Source: Paraburkholderia phenazinium
GTDB lineage: Bacteria; Pseudomonadota; Gammaproteobacteria; Burkholderiales; Burkholderiaceae
Assembly (NCBI RefSeq): GCF_900100735.1
Contig: NZ_FNCJ01000011.1
Location: 62,001 to 126,000 of the forward strand
Direction: 5' to 3'
DNA: 64,000 nt
How positions within the stretch are numbered: position 1 is the stretch's first letter; each line of letters begins with the position of its first letter. The translations under genes were made by a program, and so were the position numbers. The notes beneath the pieces were generated by a model, which worked only from the letters and a program-made list of their open reading frames with translations, did not search any database and was not told the origin of the DNA. Of the stretch, positions 32,157-41,585 are shown piece by piece.

Positions 32157-34166
32157 TTAACCCCGGCTCCGGTATTGATTGACGGCCTGCAGGCTCGTAT
32201 TCAGGTTCGGCACTTCCACCGCTGCCGAACCGGTGTCGACATCCTTGACGAGTTCGCGCACGGTTTGCGTGCGTTTGGAGGCGTTGTCGAAGTACCGCGC
32301 GAGCGCCGCGTCGGCGGCGTGCAGGTCGGACTTCAGCGTGGTCTGGTTACGCGAGAGCAGCGCGAGACGCGCCGACAGCAGGCGCAGCTTCAGGTTCTCG
32401 CGCACGAAGTAACCCTGATCCGGCGTGACCAGCATCGCATCGGCATTGTCGATGCGGCGCACCTGCACGAGGCTCGTCAACTGCTGGCCAATCCCGGCCG
32501 AGAACTCCTGCCACCACACCTTCCAGCGCGGCTCGCCGGTAGCCGCCGCGACCTTGGCGGTATCGGCGGGCGGCATGGCGTGCGGCACGGTGTGAGCGAT
32601 CAGCGCTTCGCCGTCGAGCGGCAGTGAGTCGACCTGATCGATCGCGTTGTCGAGCTTGATGGCGAGGCCCGTGAGATCGGTCGAAGGGGCGGACTTCAGC
32701 TTGTCGATGTCCTGTGCAATCGCCTTGCGCACCGCCAGCGCCTGCGGGGAGTCTGACGCCGCAAGACGCGTGTCCGCGCTTTGCAGTGCGAACAGCGCGA
32801 GTTGCGTGTTGCCCGTCAGTTGCAACTGCTGGCTCGCGCTCGAGAGCATTTGCCCCACTTCGGCGAGGGTCCAATCGTCGCGATTGCGCGCGAGGTCTGC
32901 GTACTGTTGCTGCAGCGCCTGCTGGGCCTGTTGGGCATCGGCCAGCTTGCCGTCGAGTTGCGACATCTGCGAATCGATGTCGTGAACGGTCGTCACCGCC
33001 TGATCGGTTTTCACGCGCAGTTCGGCGGTTTGCGCATCGTTGGCCTGCTGACGCTGGGTCAACTGCTGATCGAGACGGATCACCTTGCGATTAAGCGCAA
33101 TGCCGCCCGCCGTGGCGGCACAGGCGACGATCACGACGACCAACCACAGCAACGGTCCGCTCGCGCTGCGGCGCTGTTGCGCTTCGTAGGGCGTGAAGGG
33201 AGGATTGGGCGGCAACGCAGCGGTTGTAGCCGGCTGGGGTGAAGCGTTCGTGGATGCGTTCGATTCAGTCATGCGTGAGTGAGCCGGGTTGGTCGGTACC
33301 GGTTGAACAACGGGAGGTACGGCTAGAAGCAAGGCATGGGCAATGCGCTCATCGCCCGCACCGGACACCGTAATGCTATCAAAACCCAGTCCGCGCGCGG
33401 TCTGCGCGATGCGTGGGTGTGGCGTGACGAGGGTGGCGCGCTTCAGTTGCGCGATTTCGCCGGTGTTCAGATGTTCGCGGGCGAGTTCGTCCAGATTGCG
33501 CACGCCCTCTGAGCTGGTGACGAGCCACGCATGCGGCTCGCCCGCCAGCAGTTCGTGCACCCGCGTCCAGGCGCCGATGGACGGCTCCGGCACGAGCCGC
33601 CGGTAGGCCGCCACGGTCTCCACTTCCACGCCTGCTTCACGCAGACGCTCGGCCAGCCACTCGCGGCCGCCGTCGCCGCGCACGATCAGCACGCGCTTGC
33701 CCTCGAGCGAGGCAACCTCGAGCGCAGCGTCGATCGCCGCAAAGAGGCCCTCGGAGTCGAACCGCGCCGCCTCGTCGTCCTCCGCGGCCGACGGGCTGAT
33801 CACGCGATACGCCGGCGCTTCTACGCCGTGACGCGCCAGCGCCGCGACGCTGCCCGGCCCGACTACGCCGACCGGCAGCGCATGCGGCCAGATCGAGCCG
33901 AACTGGCCGAACGCGTAATCGACCGCGTTGGGCGAGACGAACACCACTAGCGCATAGCGTTCCAGCGCGCCGAGCGCCGCATGCAGCGGTCCCGCGTCCT
34001 CGGCGGGCGCGATGTCGATCAGCGGAAACTCGAGCGTGGCAATGCCGGCCGCCGCCAGTTGCGCCGCGAGCGCGGCCGACTGCCCCGCCGGACGCGTGAC
34101 CACAACCGTATACCGCGCCTTGCCAGGCGAGTTGGGGGATGAGTTGACGCTAGCCTGCTCCGCCAT
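32157..34166 (-). CDS. hemDX: Fused uroporphyrinogen-III synthase / HemX protein
   Basis: Residues 1-270 are uroporphyrinogen-III synthase (VVTRPAGQSAALAAQLAAAG, PLIDIAPAED, and LVTSSEGVRNLDEL), which cyclises hydroxymethylbilane. A Pro/Ala/Asn-rich linker follows. Then a HemX part has one membrane helix (LLWLVVVIVACAATAGGIAL), a coiled coil rich in Gln/Leu and a large C-terminal domain. HemD and HemX are separate in E. coli; the fusion is typical of Burkholderia relatives. The start overlaps the hemC stop (TGATG); a GTG one codon earlier is also possible. The fusion may tether the synthase to the membrane. Confidence 0.95.
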   Translation of the reverse strand: MAEQASVNSSPNSPGKARYTVVVTRPAGQSAALAAQLAAAGIATLEFPLIDIAPAEDAGPLHAALGALERYALVVFVSPNAVDYAFGQFGSIWPHALPVGVVGPGSVAALARHGVEAPAYRVISPSAAEDDEAARFDSEGLFAAIDAALEVASLEGKRVLIVRGDGGREWLAERLREAGVEVETVAAYRRLVPEPSIGAWTRVHELLAGEPHAWLVTSSEGVRNLDELAREHLNTGEIAQLKRATLVTPHPRIAQTARGLGFDSITVSGAGDERIAHALLLAVPPVVQPVPTNPAHSRMTESNASTNASPQPATTAALPPNPPFTPYEAQQRRSASGPLLWLVVVIVACAATAGGIALNRKVIRLDQQLTQRQQANDAQTAELRVKTDQAVTTVHDIDSQMSQLDGKLADAQQAQQALQQQYADLARNRDDWTLAEVGQMLSSASQQLQLTGNTQLALFALQSADTRLAASDSPQALAVRKAIAQDIDKLKSAPSTDLTGLAIKLDNAIDQVDSLPLDGEALIAHTVPHAMPPADTAKVAAATGEPRWKVWWQEFSAGIGQQLTSLVQVRRIDNADAMLVTPDQGYFVRENLKLRLLSARLALLSRNQTTLKSDLHAADAALARYFDNASKRTQTVRELVKDVDTGSAAVEVPNLNTSLQAVNQYRSRG

Positions 34167-35149
34167 CACGCGTCAGTCGCCGGACCGCTCGCCGTGCTGA
34201 GCGCACGGACGATTTCAAGCGCGCCCTGGCTTTCGAGGGCGTCCGCAACCTCGCGGCCCAACTGCAGCGCGCGTTCGACGGTCGGCGCCGGCGCCGAGGC
34301 CTGGGCGCTCAGCACCCTCTGGCCATCAGGCGTCGCAACCATGCCGCGCAGATGCAGCGCGCCGTCGTGCCACGTGGCATACGCCGCGAGCGGCACTTCG
34401 CAACTGCCGCCTAGCGCGCGCGAGACCATCCGCTCGGCCTCGACCGCCGCAGCGGTGTGCTCATGATGCAGCGGCGCGAGCCATGCCGCGAGTTCGGGGC
34501 GCCCCGCGCGAATCTCGATGCCGAGCGCACCCTGCCCTGCAGCCGGCAAGCTGTCTTCGGGATCGAGCAAGGCGCGGATGCGTTCGCCCAGACCCAGGCG
34601 CTTCAGACCCGCAGCGGCCAGAATGATCGCCGCATAGTCGCCACGGTCGAGTTTGGCCAGACGCGTATCGAGGTTGCCGCGCAACGGTTGCACGACCAGT
34701 TGCGGATAGCGCGTGCGCAGCATCGCCTCGCGGCGCAGGCTGGAGGTGCCGACTACGCTGCCCGCCGGCAATGCCGCGAGGGAATCGTAGGCGTTCGAAA
34801 CGAAGGCATCGCGCGGGTCTTCGCGCTCCATGATGGTGGACAGCTCGAAACCCGGCGGCAGCTCCATCGGCACGTCTTTGAGCGAATGAACGGCCAGGTC
34901 GGCACGGCCTTCGGCCAGCGCGTTCTCCAGTTCCTTCACGAACAGGCCCTTACCACCAACCTTCGATAAGGTGCGATCGAGAATCTGATCGCCACGTGTC
35001 GTCATCCCGAGGATTTTTACGTCGCAAGATGGATATAATTTGTGCAGCGCACACTGTACGTGCTCAGCCTGCCACATCGCGAGGCGGCTTTCCCGCGAAG
35101 CGATGACCAGGGTAGAGGGCGGTGGCGCCGAAAGCGTCTCGGAATTCAT
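34166..35149 (-). CDS. hemC: Hydroxymethylbilane synthase (porphobilinogen deaminase)
   Basis: Polymerises four porphobilinogens into hydroxymethylbilane. The length of 327 residues is normal. Motifs are IASRESRLAMWQAEHVQ, the substrate arginines in GTSSLRREAMLRTRYP, HSLKDVPMELP with its catalytic aspartate region, and the dipyrromethane-cofactor cysteine in LGGSCEVPLAAY. It is first in the heme operon hemC-hemDX-hemY and is divergent from ppc. Confidence 0.97.
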   Translation of the reverse strand: MNSETLSAPPPSTLVIASRESRLAMWQAEHVQCALHKLYPSCDVKILGMTTRGDQILDRTLSKVGGKGLFVKELENALAEGRADLAVHSLKDVPMELPPGFELSTIMEREDPRDAFVSNAYDSLAALPAGSVVGTSSLRREAMLRTRYPQLVVQPLRGNLDTRLAKLDRGDYAAIILAAAGLKRLGLGERIRALLDPEDSLPAAGQGALGIEIRAGRPELAAWLAPLHHEHTAAAVEAERMVSRALGGSCEVPLAAYATWHDGALHLRGMVATPDGQRVLSAQASAPAPTVERALQLGREVADALESQGALEIVRALSTASGPATDA

Positions 35150-35540
35150 TGCAAGGTCACTGGATGACGGGAGGTAATAACAAACAATGTTAGCACGCGC
35201 CCCTACCTCGCTTTAGCGGCCCGATGGCCGTGCCGGCGCGTCGGTGTTGGAGGAGACAGGCTCGCGCCGGGTGCATCGCAAGCCTCGAGCCATCGCTGTG
35301 CCGCCGTTCACGCACGATCGTTCGCGCGCTATCAGGCATCATGCGGGATGATGCAATGCGGCGCACCGCGTGACAGCACTTGGGGCCTCTCCTCTCCCGC
35401 GTGCTTCCTGCAGCGTTTGTTGCCGCTCTCGTCGTGACCGAAGTTTCTGCAGTTCCCGCAGTTCGTACGTAGTTCATGCGTAGTTCGTGTAGTAGCAGTC
35501 CATCTCTCAATAGACCCTGGCTTCCCTGAGGAAACCCATC
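35150..35540. other. Divergent hemC/ppc promoter region
   Basis: No gene is supported. It must hold promoters for hemC (minus) and ppc (plus). Near 35,470-35,505 there are short imperfect repeats of the form CGTAGTTC/CGTAGTTCG, of unknown meaning. A clear -35/-10 pair could not be chosen on either strand. Confidence 0.5.
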
Positions 35541-38500
35541 GTGACGTCTTCCGGATCGGCGCGCCCTGCCCGCCGCAACACTGCATCGCTCAACGGTTCT
35601 GCGGGTGCGCCCGTAGTCGCCCCTACCGCACCGGCCACGTCCAGCGCCCTCGCCAAACGCAGCGCCGAGCGCCCCGCCAAGACCGCGCAAGCCGTCAAAA
35701 CGGCCAAGGCCGCCAAGGTCGGGAAGGCCGATAAAGCCGCCAATGCGGCAAGCGCCGCGAAAACCGGCAAGTCCTCGAAGACCAAAGCCGGCGCCAGCAC
35801 GCCGGCCAGCAACGGCACGGCCGCCACGATCCTGCATGAAGTGTCGAAAGACACGGTAGCGCCGGCGCCGAAAGCCGGCAGCCGCACGCGTGAAGACAAG
35901 GACCAGCCGCTTTTCCAGGACATCCGCTATCTGGGCCGCCTGCTCGGCGACGTGGTGCGCGAGCAGGAAGGCGACGCCGTGTTCGACGTGGTCGAGACGA
36001 TCCGGCAAACGGCGGTGCGCTTTCGCCGCGAAGACGATAGCAGCGCCGCGCAGACGCTCGACAAGAAGTTGCGCTCGCTGAGCCCCGAGCAGACCGTGAG
36101 CGTCGTGCGGGCATTCAGCTACTTTTCGCATCTGGCGAACATTGCTGAAGATCGCCATCGCAACCGCCGCCACCGGATTCACGCGCTGGCCGGTTCGACC
36201 TCGCAGGCCGGTACGATCGCTCATGCACTCGACCGGCTGATGGAGGCCAACGCGGCCGCCACGCCGGTCCTGCAGCAGTTTTTCAACGACGCGTTGATCG
36301 TCCCGGTACTGACAGCCCACCCCACCGAAGTGCAGCGCAAAAGCATTCTGGATGCGCAGCACGACATTGCGCGGCTGCTCGCCGAGCGCGACCAGCAGTT
36401 GACCGAGCGCGAGCGCGCCCACAACGAAGCGATGCTGCGCGCCCGCGTCACCTCGCTGTGGCAAACGCGCATGCTGCGCGACGCCCGCCTGACGGTGGCC
36501 GACGAAATCGAGAACGCGCTGTCGTACTATCGCGCCACCTTCCTCGAAGAAATCCCGGCCATGTATGCCGACGTCGAAGCTGCGCTCGCCGAGCACGGTC
36601 TCGACGCCCGCCTGCCGGCGTTCTTCCAGATGGGCAGCTGGATCGGCGGCGACCGCGACGGCAATCCCAACGTCACGGCCGCCACGCTCGAAGAAGCCAT
36701 CACGCGCCAGGCCGCGGTGATCTTCGAACATTATCTGGAGCAGGTGCACAAGCTCGGCGCCGAGCTGTCGGTATCGAACCTGCTGACGGGCGCGAGCGAC
36801 GCGCTGAAGGAACTGGCGGCCGCCTCGCCGGACCAGTCGCCGCACCGCGTCGACGAGCCGTACCGCCGCGCGCTGATCGGCATCTACACGCGCCTCGCGG
36901 CAAGCTCGCGGGTACGCCTGGGCGAAGGCGCAGTGCCGTTGCGCAGCGCCGGCCGCGGCGCAGCGCCGGTGCGCGCGCAACCCTACGAGGACTCCGATGC
37001 GTTCGCGCGCGACCTGCACGTACTGATCGATTCGCTGGCCGAGCACCACGGCGCCTCGCTGGCAAGTCCGCGCCTGTCGCCGCTCGCGCGCGCCGCCGAA
37101 GTGTTCGGCTTCCACCTTGCCAGCATCGACTTGCGGCAAAGCTCGGATATCCACGAAGCGGTGATCGCCGAATTGCTCAAGCGCGCCGGCGTCGAAGCCG
37201 ACTACGCAGCGCTGTCCGAAGCCGACAAGCTGCGCGTGCTGCTATCCGAACTCGCGCAGCCACGCCTGTTGCGCTCGCCGTATCTCGAGTATTCGGATCT
37301 GGTGAAAAGCGAACTGGGCGTGCTCGAAGCCGCCCGCGTGACGCGCGAGAAATTCGGCCCGCGCGCCGTGCGTAACTACATCATCTCGCACACGGAAACC
37401 GTCAGCGATCTGGTGGAAGTGATGCTGCTGCAAAAGGAAACCGGGCTGCTCAATGGGCTCCTCGGCGACGCGCACCATCCGGCCAAGGCCGGCCTGATGG
37501 TGATTCCGCTGTTCGAGACGATCCCCGACCTGCAAAACGCTCCGCACATCATGCGCGACCTGATCGCGCTGCCGGGTGTCGATTCGCTGATCGAACATCA
37601 AGGCGGCGAGCAGGAAGTCATGCTTGGCTATTCGGACAGCAACAAGGACGGCGGCTTCCTGACCTCGAACTGGGAACTGTACCGCGCCGAACTCGCGCTG
37701 GTGTCGCTGTTCAACGAACGCGGCGTGACGCTGCGGCTGTTCCATGGCCGTGGAGGCACAGTAGGACGCGGCGGCGGCCCGACTTACCAGGCCATCCTCT
37801 CGCAGCCGCCGGGCACCGTGGACGGCCAGATTCGTCTGACCGAACAGGGCGAAGTGATCGCCAGCAAGTTCGGCAATCCGGAAATCGGCCGCCGCAACCT
37901 CGAAACCGTGGTCGCCGCGACGCTCGAAGCCTCGCTGCTGCCGCACGGCAATACGCCGGCGCAGTTGCCGGCCTTCGAGGAAACGATGCAGCAATTGTCC
38001 GACGCGGCGATGGCCTCGTACCGCGCGCTGGTCTATGAAACGCCCGGCTTCAAGGAGTATTTCTTCGAGTCGACGCCGATTTCGGAGATCGCCGAGCTGA
38101 ACATCGGCAGCCGTCCGGCCTCGCGCAAGCTGCAGGATCCGAAGCAGCGCAAGATCGAGGACCTGCGGGCGATTCCATGGGGCTTCTCGTGGGGCCAGTG
38201 CCGCCTGTTGCTGACCGGCTGGTACGGCTTCGGCAGCGCGGTGGCTGCGCATCTGGACGGCGCGCCCTCCGATGCCGAGCGGGCCCGGCGCCTCGCGCTG
38301 CTCAAGAAGATGCACAAGACCTGGCCGTTCTTCTCGAACCTGCTGTCGAACATGGACATGGTGCTGGCGAAGACCGACCTCGCGGTCGCCTCGCGCTACG
38401 CTGCGCTCGTGACCGACAAGAAGCTGCGCAAGCATGTGTTCGAGCGCATCGTGGCGGAATGGGAGCGTACGTCGAAGGTGCTCTCCGAGATCACGGGCAA

Positions 38501-38693
38501 GAGCGAACGGCTCGCGGACAATCCGCTGCTGGCGCGCTCGATCAAGAACCGCTTCCCGTATCTCGACCCGCTGAATCACTTGCAGGTTGAACTGCTCAAG
38601 CGCCACCGCGCGGGCGATACGAATGCGCGCTTGCGGCGCGGGATTCACCTGACCATCAACGGTATTGCGGCGGGGCTGCGCAATACGGGTTGA
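35541..38693 (+). CDS. ppc: Phosphoenolpyruvate carboxylase with Ala/Lys-rich N-terminal extension
   Basis: Carboxylates phosphoenolpyruvate to oxaloacetate, replenishing the TCA cycle. The catalytic histidine is in LTAHPTEVQRKSI. GYSDSNKDGGFLTSNW, the mobile loop FHGRGGTVGRGGGP, and the C-terminal NTG are all present. The catalytic body begins at about residue 120 (QPLFQDIRYLGRLLGDVVRE). The first ~115 residues are low-complexity, rich in Ala, Lys, Thr and Ser, making the protein 1,050 residues against about 900 usually. The GTG start at 35541 is the farthest one; a later start in the low-complexity region cannot be excluded. Confidence 0.95.
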   Translation: MTSSGSARPARRNTASLNGSAGAPVVAPTAPATSSALAKRSAERPAKTAQAVKTAKAAKVGKADKAANAASAAKTGKSSKTKAGASTPASNGTAATILHEVSKDTVAPAPKAGSRTREDKDQPLFQDIRYLGRLLGDVVREQEGDAVFDVVETIRQTAVRFRREDDSSAAQTLDKKLRSLSPEQTVSVVRAFSYFSHLANIAEDRHRNRRHRIHALAGSTSQAGTIAHALDRLMEANAAATPVLQQFFNDALIVPVLTAHPTEVQRKSILDAQHDIARLLAERDQQLTERERAHNEAMLRARVTSLWQTRMLRDARLTVADEIENALSYYRATFLEEIPAMYADVEAALAEHGLDARLPAFFQMGSWIGGDRDGNPNVTAATLEEAITRQAAVIFEHYLEQVHKLGAELSVSNLLTGASDALKELAAASPDQSPHRVDEPYRRALIGIYTRLAASSRVRLGEGAVPLRSAGRGAAPVRAQPYEDSDAFARDLHVLIDSLAEHHGASLASPRLSPLARAAEVFGFHLASIDLRQSSDIHEAVIAELLKRAGVEADYAALSEADKLRVLLSELAQPRLLRSPYLEYSDLVKSELGVLEAARVTREKFGPRAVRNYIISHTETVSDLVEVMLLQKETGLLNGLLGDAHHPAKAGLMVIPLFETIPDLQNAPHIMRDLIALPGVDSLIEHQGGEQEVMLGYSDSNKDGGFLTSNWELYRAELALVSLFNERGVTLRLFHGRGGTVGRGGGPTYQAILSQPPGTVDGQIRLTEQGEVIASKFGNPEIGRRNLETVVAATLEASLLPHGNTPAQLPAFEETMQQLSDAAMASYRALVYETPGFKEYFFESTPISEIAELNIGSRPASRKLQDPKQRKIEDLRAIPWGFSWGQCRLLLTGWYGFGSAVAAHLDGAPSDAERARRLALLKKMHKTWPFFSNLLSNMDMVLAKTDLAVASRYAALVTDKKLRKHVFERIVAEWERTSKVLSEITGKSERLADNPLLARSIKNRFPYLDPLNHLQVELLKRHRAGDTNARLRRGIHLTINGIAAGLRNTG

Positions 38694-38703
38694 GGCAGGT
38701 TTT

Positions 38704-38736
38704 GCGCCGACGGGCGGATGCTCCGCCCGTCGGCGC
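38704..38736. terminator. 15-bp perfect hairpin after ppc
   Basis: GCGCCGACGGGCGGA (38704-38718), loop TGC, and its exact complement (38722-38736) lie between the convergent ppc and methyltransferase genes. The stem is very stable but lacks a U-run on either strand, so it may be a bidirectional, Rho-assisted end or an RNA-stabilising structure. Confidence 0.6.
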
Positions 38737-38739
38737 CCC

Positions 38740-39492
38740 TCAGTTCGCCTCGATCATCAACGCGTCGAGCTTGAACGAGCCGTCCTCCTGCACATCGAAA
38801 TACTGGCGCACCTCATCTGGCGCGCTGGTCCACAACGAGCGGATCGCCACCACGCGCGGCTCCGGCGTACGCATACGCGCCACCCACGAGGCGAACTCGA
38901 TCGGCAGGCGCCAGCGCTCGCGAATCGTCGCCTTGAAGCCCGCTGCCGCGAAATAGGCCAGCCACTCGTCCGCGCGATAGTCGCGGATATGCGAGGCATC
39001 GCGCAGCACCTCGACCGCCTGGATATGCGTGTCGAGCAGCGGATGATCGATGCCGGCGATATCGATGAACAACACCCGGCCGCCCGGCTTCAGCACGCGC
39101 CGCACTTCGGCCAGCGCCTTCGGCACGTCGTGCCAGTGATGCGCGCTCATCCGGCTAATGACCCAGTCGAACGACGCATCGTCGAACGGCAGGGTTTCCG
39201 CCGCCCCTTGCTGGGTGCGGATGTTGTCGAGACCCCGCTCTTTGGCGGCTGCGGCAACCGTGGCGAGCATCTGCGGGGCGATGTCATAAGCCACCACGGC
39301 TTGCGCATGCTGGGCAGCGGCAAAGCTCGCGTGCCCGGCGCCGCATCCCATGTCGAGCACCGTGGCGCCGGGCGTCGCCGCGATGGACGCCGCCAGCGTT
39401 TGCAGATCGGCGCCGGTGGCGTGCACATGACTCGTCAAATAAGACGCAGCAGTCGAGCCGAAGGCGTCGGCGACCTGATCGTGATGCTTCAT
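38740..39492 (-). CDS. SAM-dependent class I methyltransferase
   Basis: A 250-residue Rossmann-fold methyltransferase. Motif I is VLDMGCGAGHASFAAA, the acidic end of strand 2 is VVAYDIAPQML, motif II is ETLPFDDASFDWVISRM, and LKPGGRVLFIDI completes the core. It resembles UbiE-type enzymes, but small-molecule substrates vary widely. It is transcribed divergently from a MmyB-type regulator, which probably controls it through the dyad in their shared promoter. Confidence 0.88.
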   Translation of the reverse strand: MKHHDQVADAFGSTAASYLTSHVHATGADLQTLAASIAATPGATVLDMGCGAGHASFAAAQHAQAVVAYDIAPQMLATVAAAAKERGLDNIRTQQGAAETLPFDDASFDWVISRMSAHHWHDVPKALAEVRRVLKPGGRVLFIDIAGIDHPLLDTHIQAVEVLRDASHIRDYRADEWLAYFAAAGFKATIRERWRLPIEFASWVARMRTPEPRVVAIRSLWTSAPDEVRQYFDVQEDGSFKLDALMIEAN

Positions 39493-39601
39493 GAGGGCTC
39501 CCTTACTCTTGGTGGCGAGGATGGAACGGTGACTCGGGATCGCTTGCGAGCCACATCGCGGCGCGCATGCGCCGTTCCAGCCGCTACAATAGAGCCCACC
39601 C

Positions 39602-39613
39602 TGTACCAGTACA
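39602..39613. promoter_or_regulatory. TGTAC-CA-GTACA dyad between methyltransferase and regulator genes
   Basis: A perfect inverted repeat, TGTAC-CA-GTACA, lies just after a TACAAT -10-like word (about 39,585) in the 168-base divergent region. It is the obvious candidate operator for the adjacent XRE regulator, controlling both directions. Confidence 0.55.
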
Positions 39614-39660
39614 AGTTAAGCAATTATTCTGGTATCGCCAACACCCCTCTTGCTGACACG

Positions 39661-40476
39661 ATGAGTACGCCGCCCTCCGCCGAATCGTCCCCGCCCCCGC
39701 TCGATGCGACGCCCGCTCACGCGCTGGGCGATTTCATCCGCGCCCACCGCGAACGGCTTTCGCCGCAGGCAGTCGGTCTGCCACCCGGCCCGCGCCGACG
39801 CACGCCGGGCCTGCGCCGCGAGGAAGTCGCGCAACTGTGCGGGGTGAGCCCCACCTGGTACACGTGGATCGAACAAGGACGGCCGGTGTCGGCCTCCGCC
39901 GATGCACTGGCGCGGATCGCCGTCGCATTGCAACTGTCGCGCGCCGAACGGGCCTATCTGTTCGAACTGGCGGCGCAGCGCGACCCAGCCGAGCCAGACC
40001 CGGCCGCCGCCGACGCTCCCGCAACACTGCTCGAGACAGTGCAACTCGTCAACGCGCCAGCTTATGTGCTGGACCGGCAATGGAACGCGCTGGCTTGGAA
40101 CGAGCGCGCGGCCGACCTGTTTGTGGGCTGGCTGGACGGCACCCATGACCGCAATCTGCTGCGTTTCACGTTCACGGAACCGGCGGCGCGCGAACTCATT
40201 GTTGACTGGGAAACCCGGGCACGGCGGCTCGCCGCGGAGTTTCGCGCGGACTCGATCCGGCACCTGAGCGACGCACCCACACGCGGCCTGATCGATACGC
40301 TGACGAGTACGAGCGACGCCTTTGCGCGCTTCTGGGCCTCGCAGGACGTGGGCGAACGCGAAGGCGGCCGACGCGAATTCAACCATCCGCGCGATGGCCG
40401 AGTGGTGTACGACCAGATCACGTTCAAGCCGGCGCACCGGGAAGATCTGAAACTGGTGGTGCTGGTGCGCGAATAA
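39661..40476 (+). CDS. XRE-family regulator with MmyB-like ligand domain
   Basis: A 271-residue protein. Residues 20-95 are a helix-turn-helix (LGDFIRAHRERLSPQAVGLP, TPGLRREEVAQLCGVSPTWY, TWIEQGRPV). The rest is a MmyB-like, PAS-related domain (APAYVLDRQWNALAWNERAA and HPRDGRVVYDQITFKPAHRE) that binds small hydrophobic ligands such as fatty acids in related proteins. The N-terminus has a Pro/Ser-rich leader. Divergent pairing with a methyltransferase or oxidoreductase gene is typical of this family. Confidence 0.9.
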   Translation: MSTPPSAESSPPPLDATPAHALGDFIRAHRERLSPQAVGLPPGPRRRTPGLRREEVAQLCGVSPTWYTWIEQGRPVSASADALARIAVALQLSRAERAYLFELAAQRDPAEPDPAAADAPATLLETVQLVNAPAYVLDRQWNALAWNERAADLFVGWLDGTHDRNLLRFTFTEPAARELIVDWETRARRLAAEFRADSIRHLSDAPTRGLIDTLTSTSDAFARFWASQDVGEREGGRREFNHPRDGRVVYDQITFKPAHREDLKLVVLVRE

Positions 40477-40540
40477 GCGCTACTGATCGAACGTGCGCAT
40501 GTTGTACATGCGGCCGTAAGCGCTGAAGAACGATCGAAGT

Positions 40541-40565
40541 AGTGCCCCGTCGCTTCCGGGGCACT
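40541..40565. terminator. Hairpin between convergent genes
   Basis: AGTGCCCCG and CGGGGCACT form a 9-bp perfect stem with a 7-base loop in the gap between the XRE gene and the convergent lyase gene. No U-run follows, so termination strength is uncertain. Confidence 0.45.
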
Positions 40566-40598
40566 TCGGCCACACCTGACCAGTATGAACAGAAACGC

Positions 40599-41408
40599 CT
40601 ACTGGTGTGTCAGCGTCAAAGCGGAGAACTTGACGACGGTGCCCGGGGTCGTCAAAGGCGTGCCCGACACAGCGGATTGATCGTAGTCGCCAGCCTTGAA
40701 GTAGAAACTTTCGCCATCGAAGCTGGAATCCATCGTAAAGGTTTTCACCGTCCCGTTGACCGTCACGGTAATCGTGGTGCCGGTCAGGCTCAGCTCATAG
40801 TTGAACGCCGTGCCGAGCGGAACGCTGGCAATGGCAGTCGTCGTCGAGCTTCCGCCCTGGTTAGTACTCTCAAGTAACAGCTGCACCACACCGCTTGAGG
40901 TGAACTGCAATTCGCACAGAGGCTTGCTGGGTCCGCTACCCTGAAAAATCTGGCCGATGGTGGTGTGGTTCGGCACCTGGGTCACGGCGACCGTGGCGTC
41001 CAGCTTGTTGGTGCCGTCCGTGCTCCAGATTGCGTTTTCACGCAATTCGACTCGTGGATGCAGCGAACCGGAGGTAGTCCAGCCCTGGGCGGGATCCATC
41101 ATGACCATGGAACCGTCCGAGCTGTCGGTATAGAAGTAGTACGGGTTCGTGTAGCCGGCGGCAAGCTTGGCGCCACTGACTGTGTCGACCTTGCCTGACG
41201 AGCCCGTCGGCAACTGCAGCGTAAACGGCGTGAGATCGAAGTTCGACCCCGGCGGACTGGTGGTGCTGAGCGCTGGCAGCGCTACATCTTGAACCACTTG
41301 CTTTTGAGCAACTGCCGCCGCTCCGCCGCCGGGGCTCCCGCCGCCGCACGCCGACAGCATGCTTACCAACAGCGCCCCAATTAAACAGGTCGCGATTCCG
41401 CTCTTCAT
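40599..41408 (-). CDS. Alginate-lyase-like (PL7) lipoprotein lacking the QIH histidine
   Basis: A 269-residue exported protein with a lipoprotein signal (LLVSMLSAC, lipid on Cys21), a Gly/Ser linker and a polysaccharide-lyase family 7 jelly roll. PL7 motifs are HPRVELRE (catalytic Arg119) and FYFKAGDYDQ (Tyr242). The third motif, normally Q-(I/V)-H, reads GQIFQ, so the neutralising/catalytic His is Phe155. PL7 enzymes cleave alginate or related uronans. This copy may be a binding protein, may use another substrate, or may be inactive. Upstream lie LacI-type palindromes. Confidence 0.8.
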   Translation of the reverse strand: MKSGIATCLIGALLVSMLSACGGGSPGGGAAAVAQKQVVQDVALPALSTTSPPGSNFDLTPFTLQLPTGSSGKVDTVSGAKLAAGYTNPYYFYTDSSDGSMVMMDPAQGWTTSGSLHPRVELRENAIWSTDGTNKLDATVAVTQVPNHTTIGQIFQGSGPSKPLCELQFTSSGVVQLLLESTNQGGSSTTTAIASVPLGTAFNYELSLTGTTITVTVNGTVKTFTMDSSFDGESFYFKAGDYDQSAVSGTPLTTPGTVVKFSALTLTHQ

Positions 41409-41482
41409 TTTGCCTCCGTTTTTCTACTGGGTTGAAATGCCACAACGTTTTGACAAGCCGATTATTTTTGAGATATTCCTTT

Positions 41483-41585
41483 GGGCAACGTTTTCCTTAT
41501 GAAACATAATTATCGGGCGTCACCTTGTCTTTATCTAATATTATCAGCGAGTACAAATTGAGTAAACGTTTTCCAAACGTTGCCC
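41483..41585. promoter_or_regulatory. LacI-type palindromes upstream of PL7 gene
   Basis: An 11-bp perfect inverted repeat flanks this AT-rich region: GGGCAACGTTT (41483-41493) and AAACGTTGCCC (41575-41585). A palindrome AAACGTTT lies at 41564-41571. AACGTT-centred palindromes are typical LacI/GalR operators, and two sites about 90 bp apart would suit looping repression of the lyase gene. No lacI-type gene is in the window. Confidence 0.5.

Noticed and set aside
35190..37154. 654-codon open frame antisense to ppc
   Set aside because: The Arg/Ala/Gly/Val composition and exact overlap with ppc show it is a GC-bias shadow; no motif or ribosome binding site.
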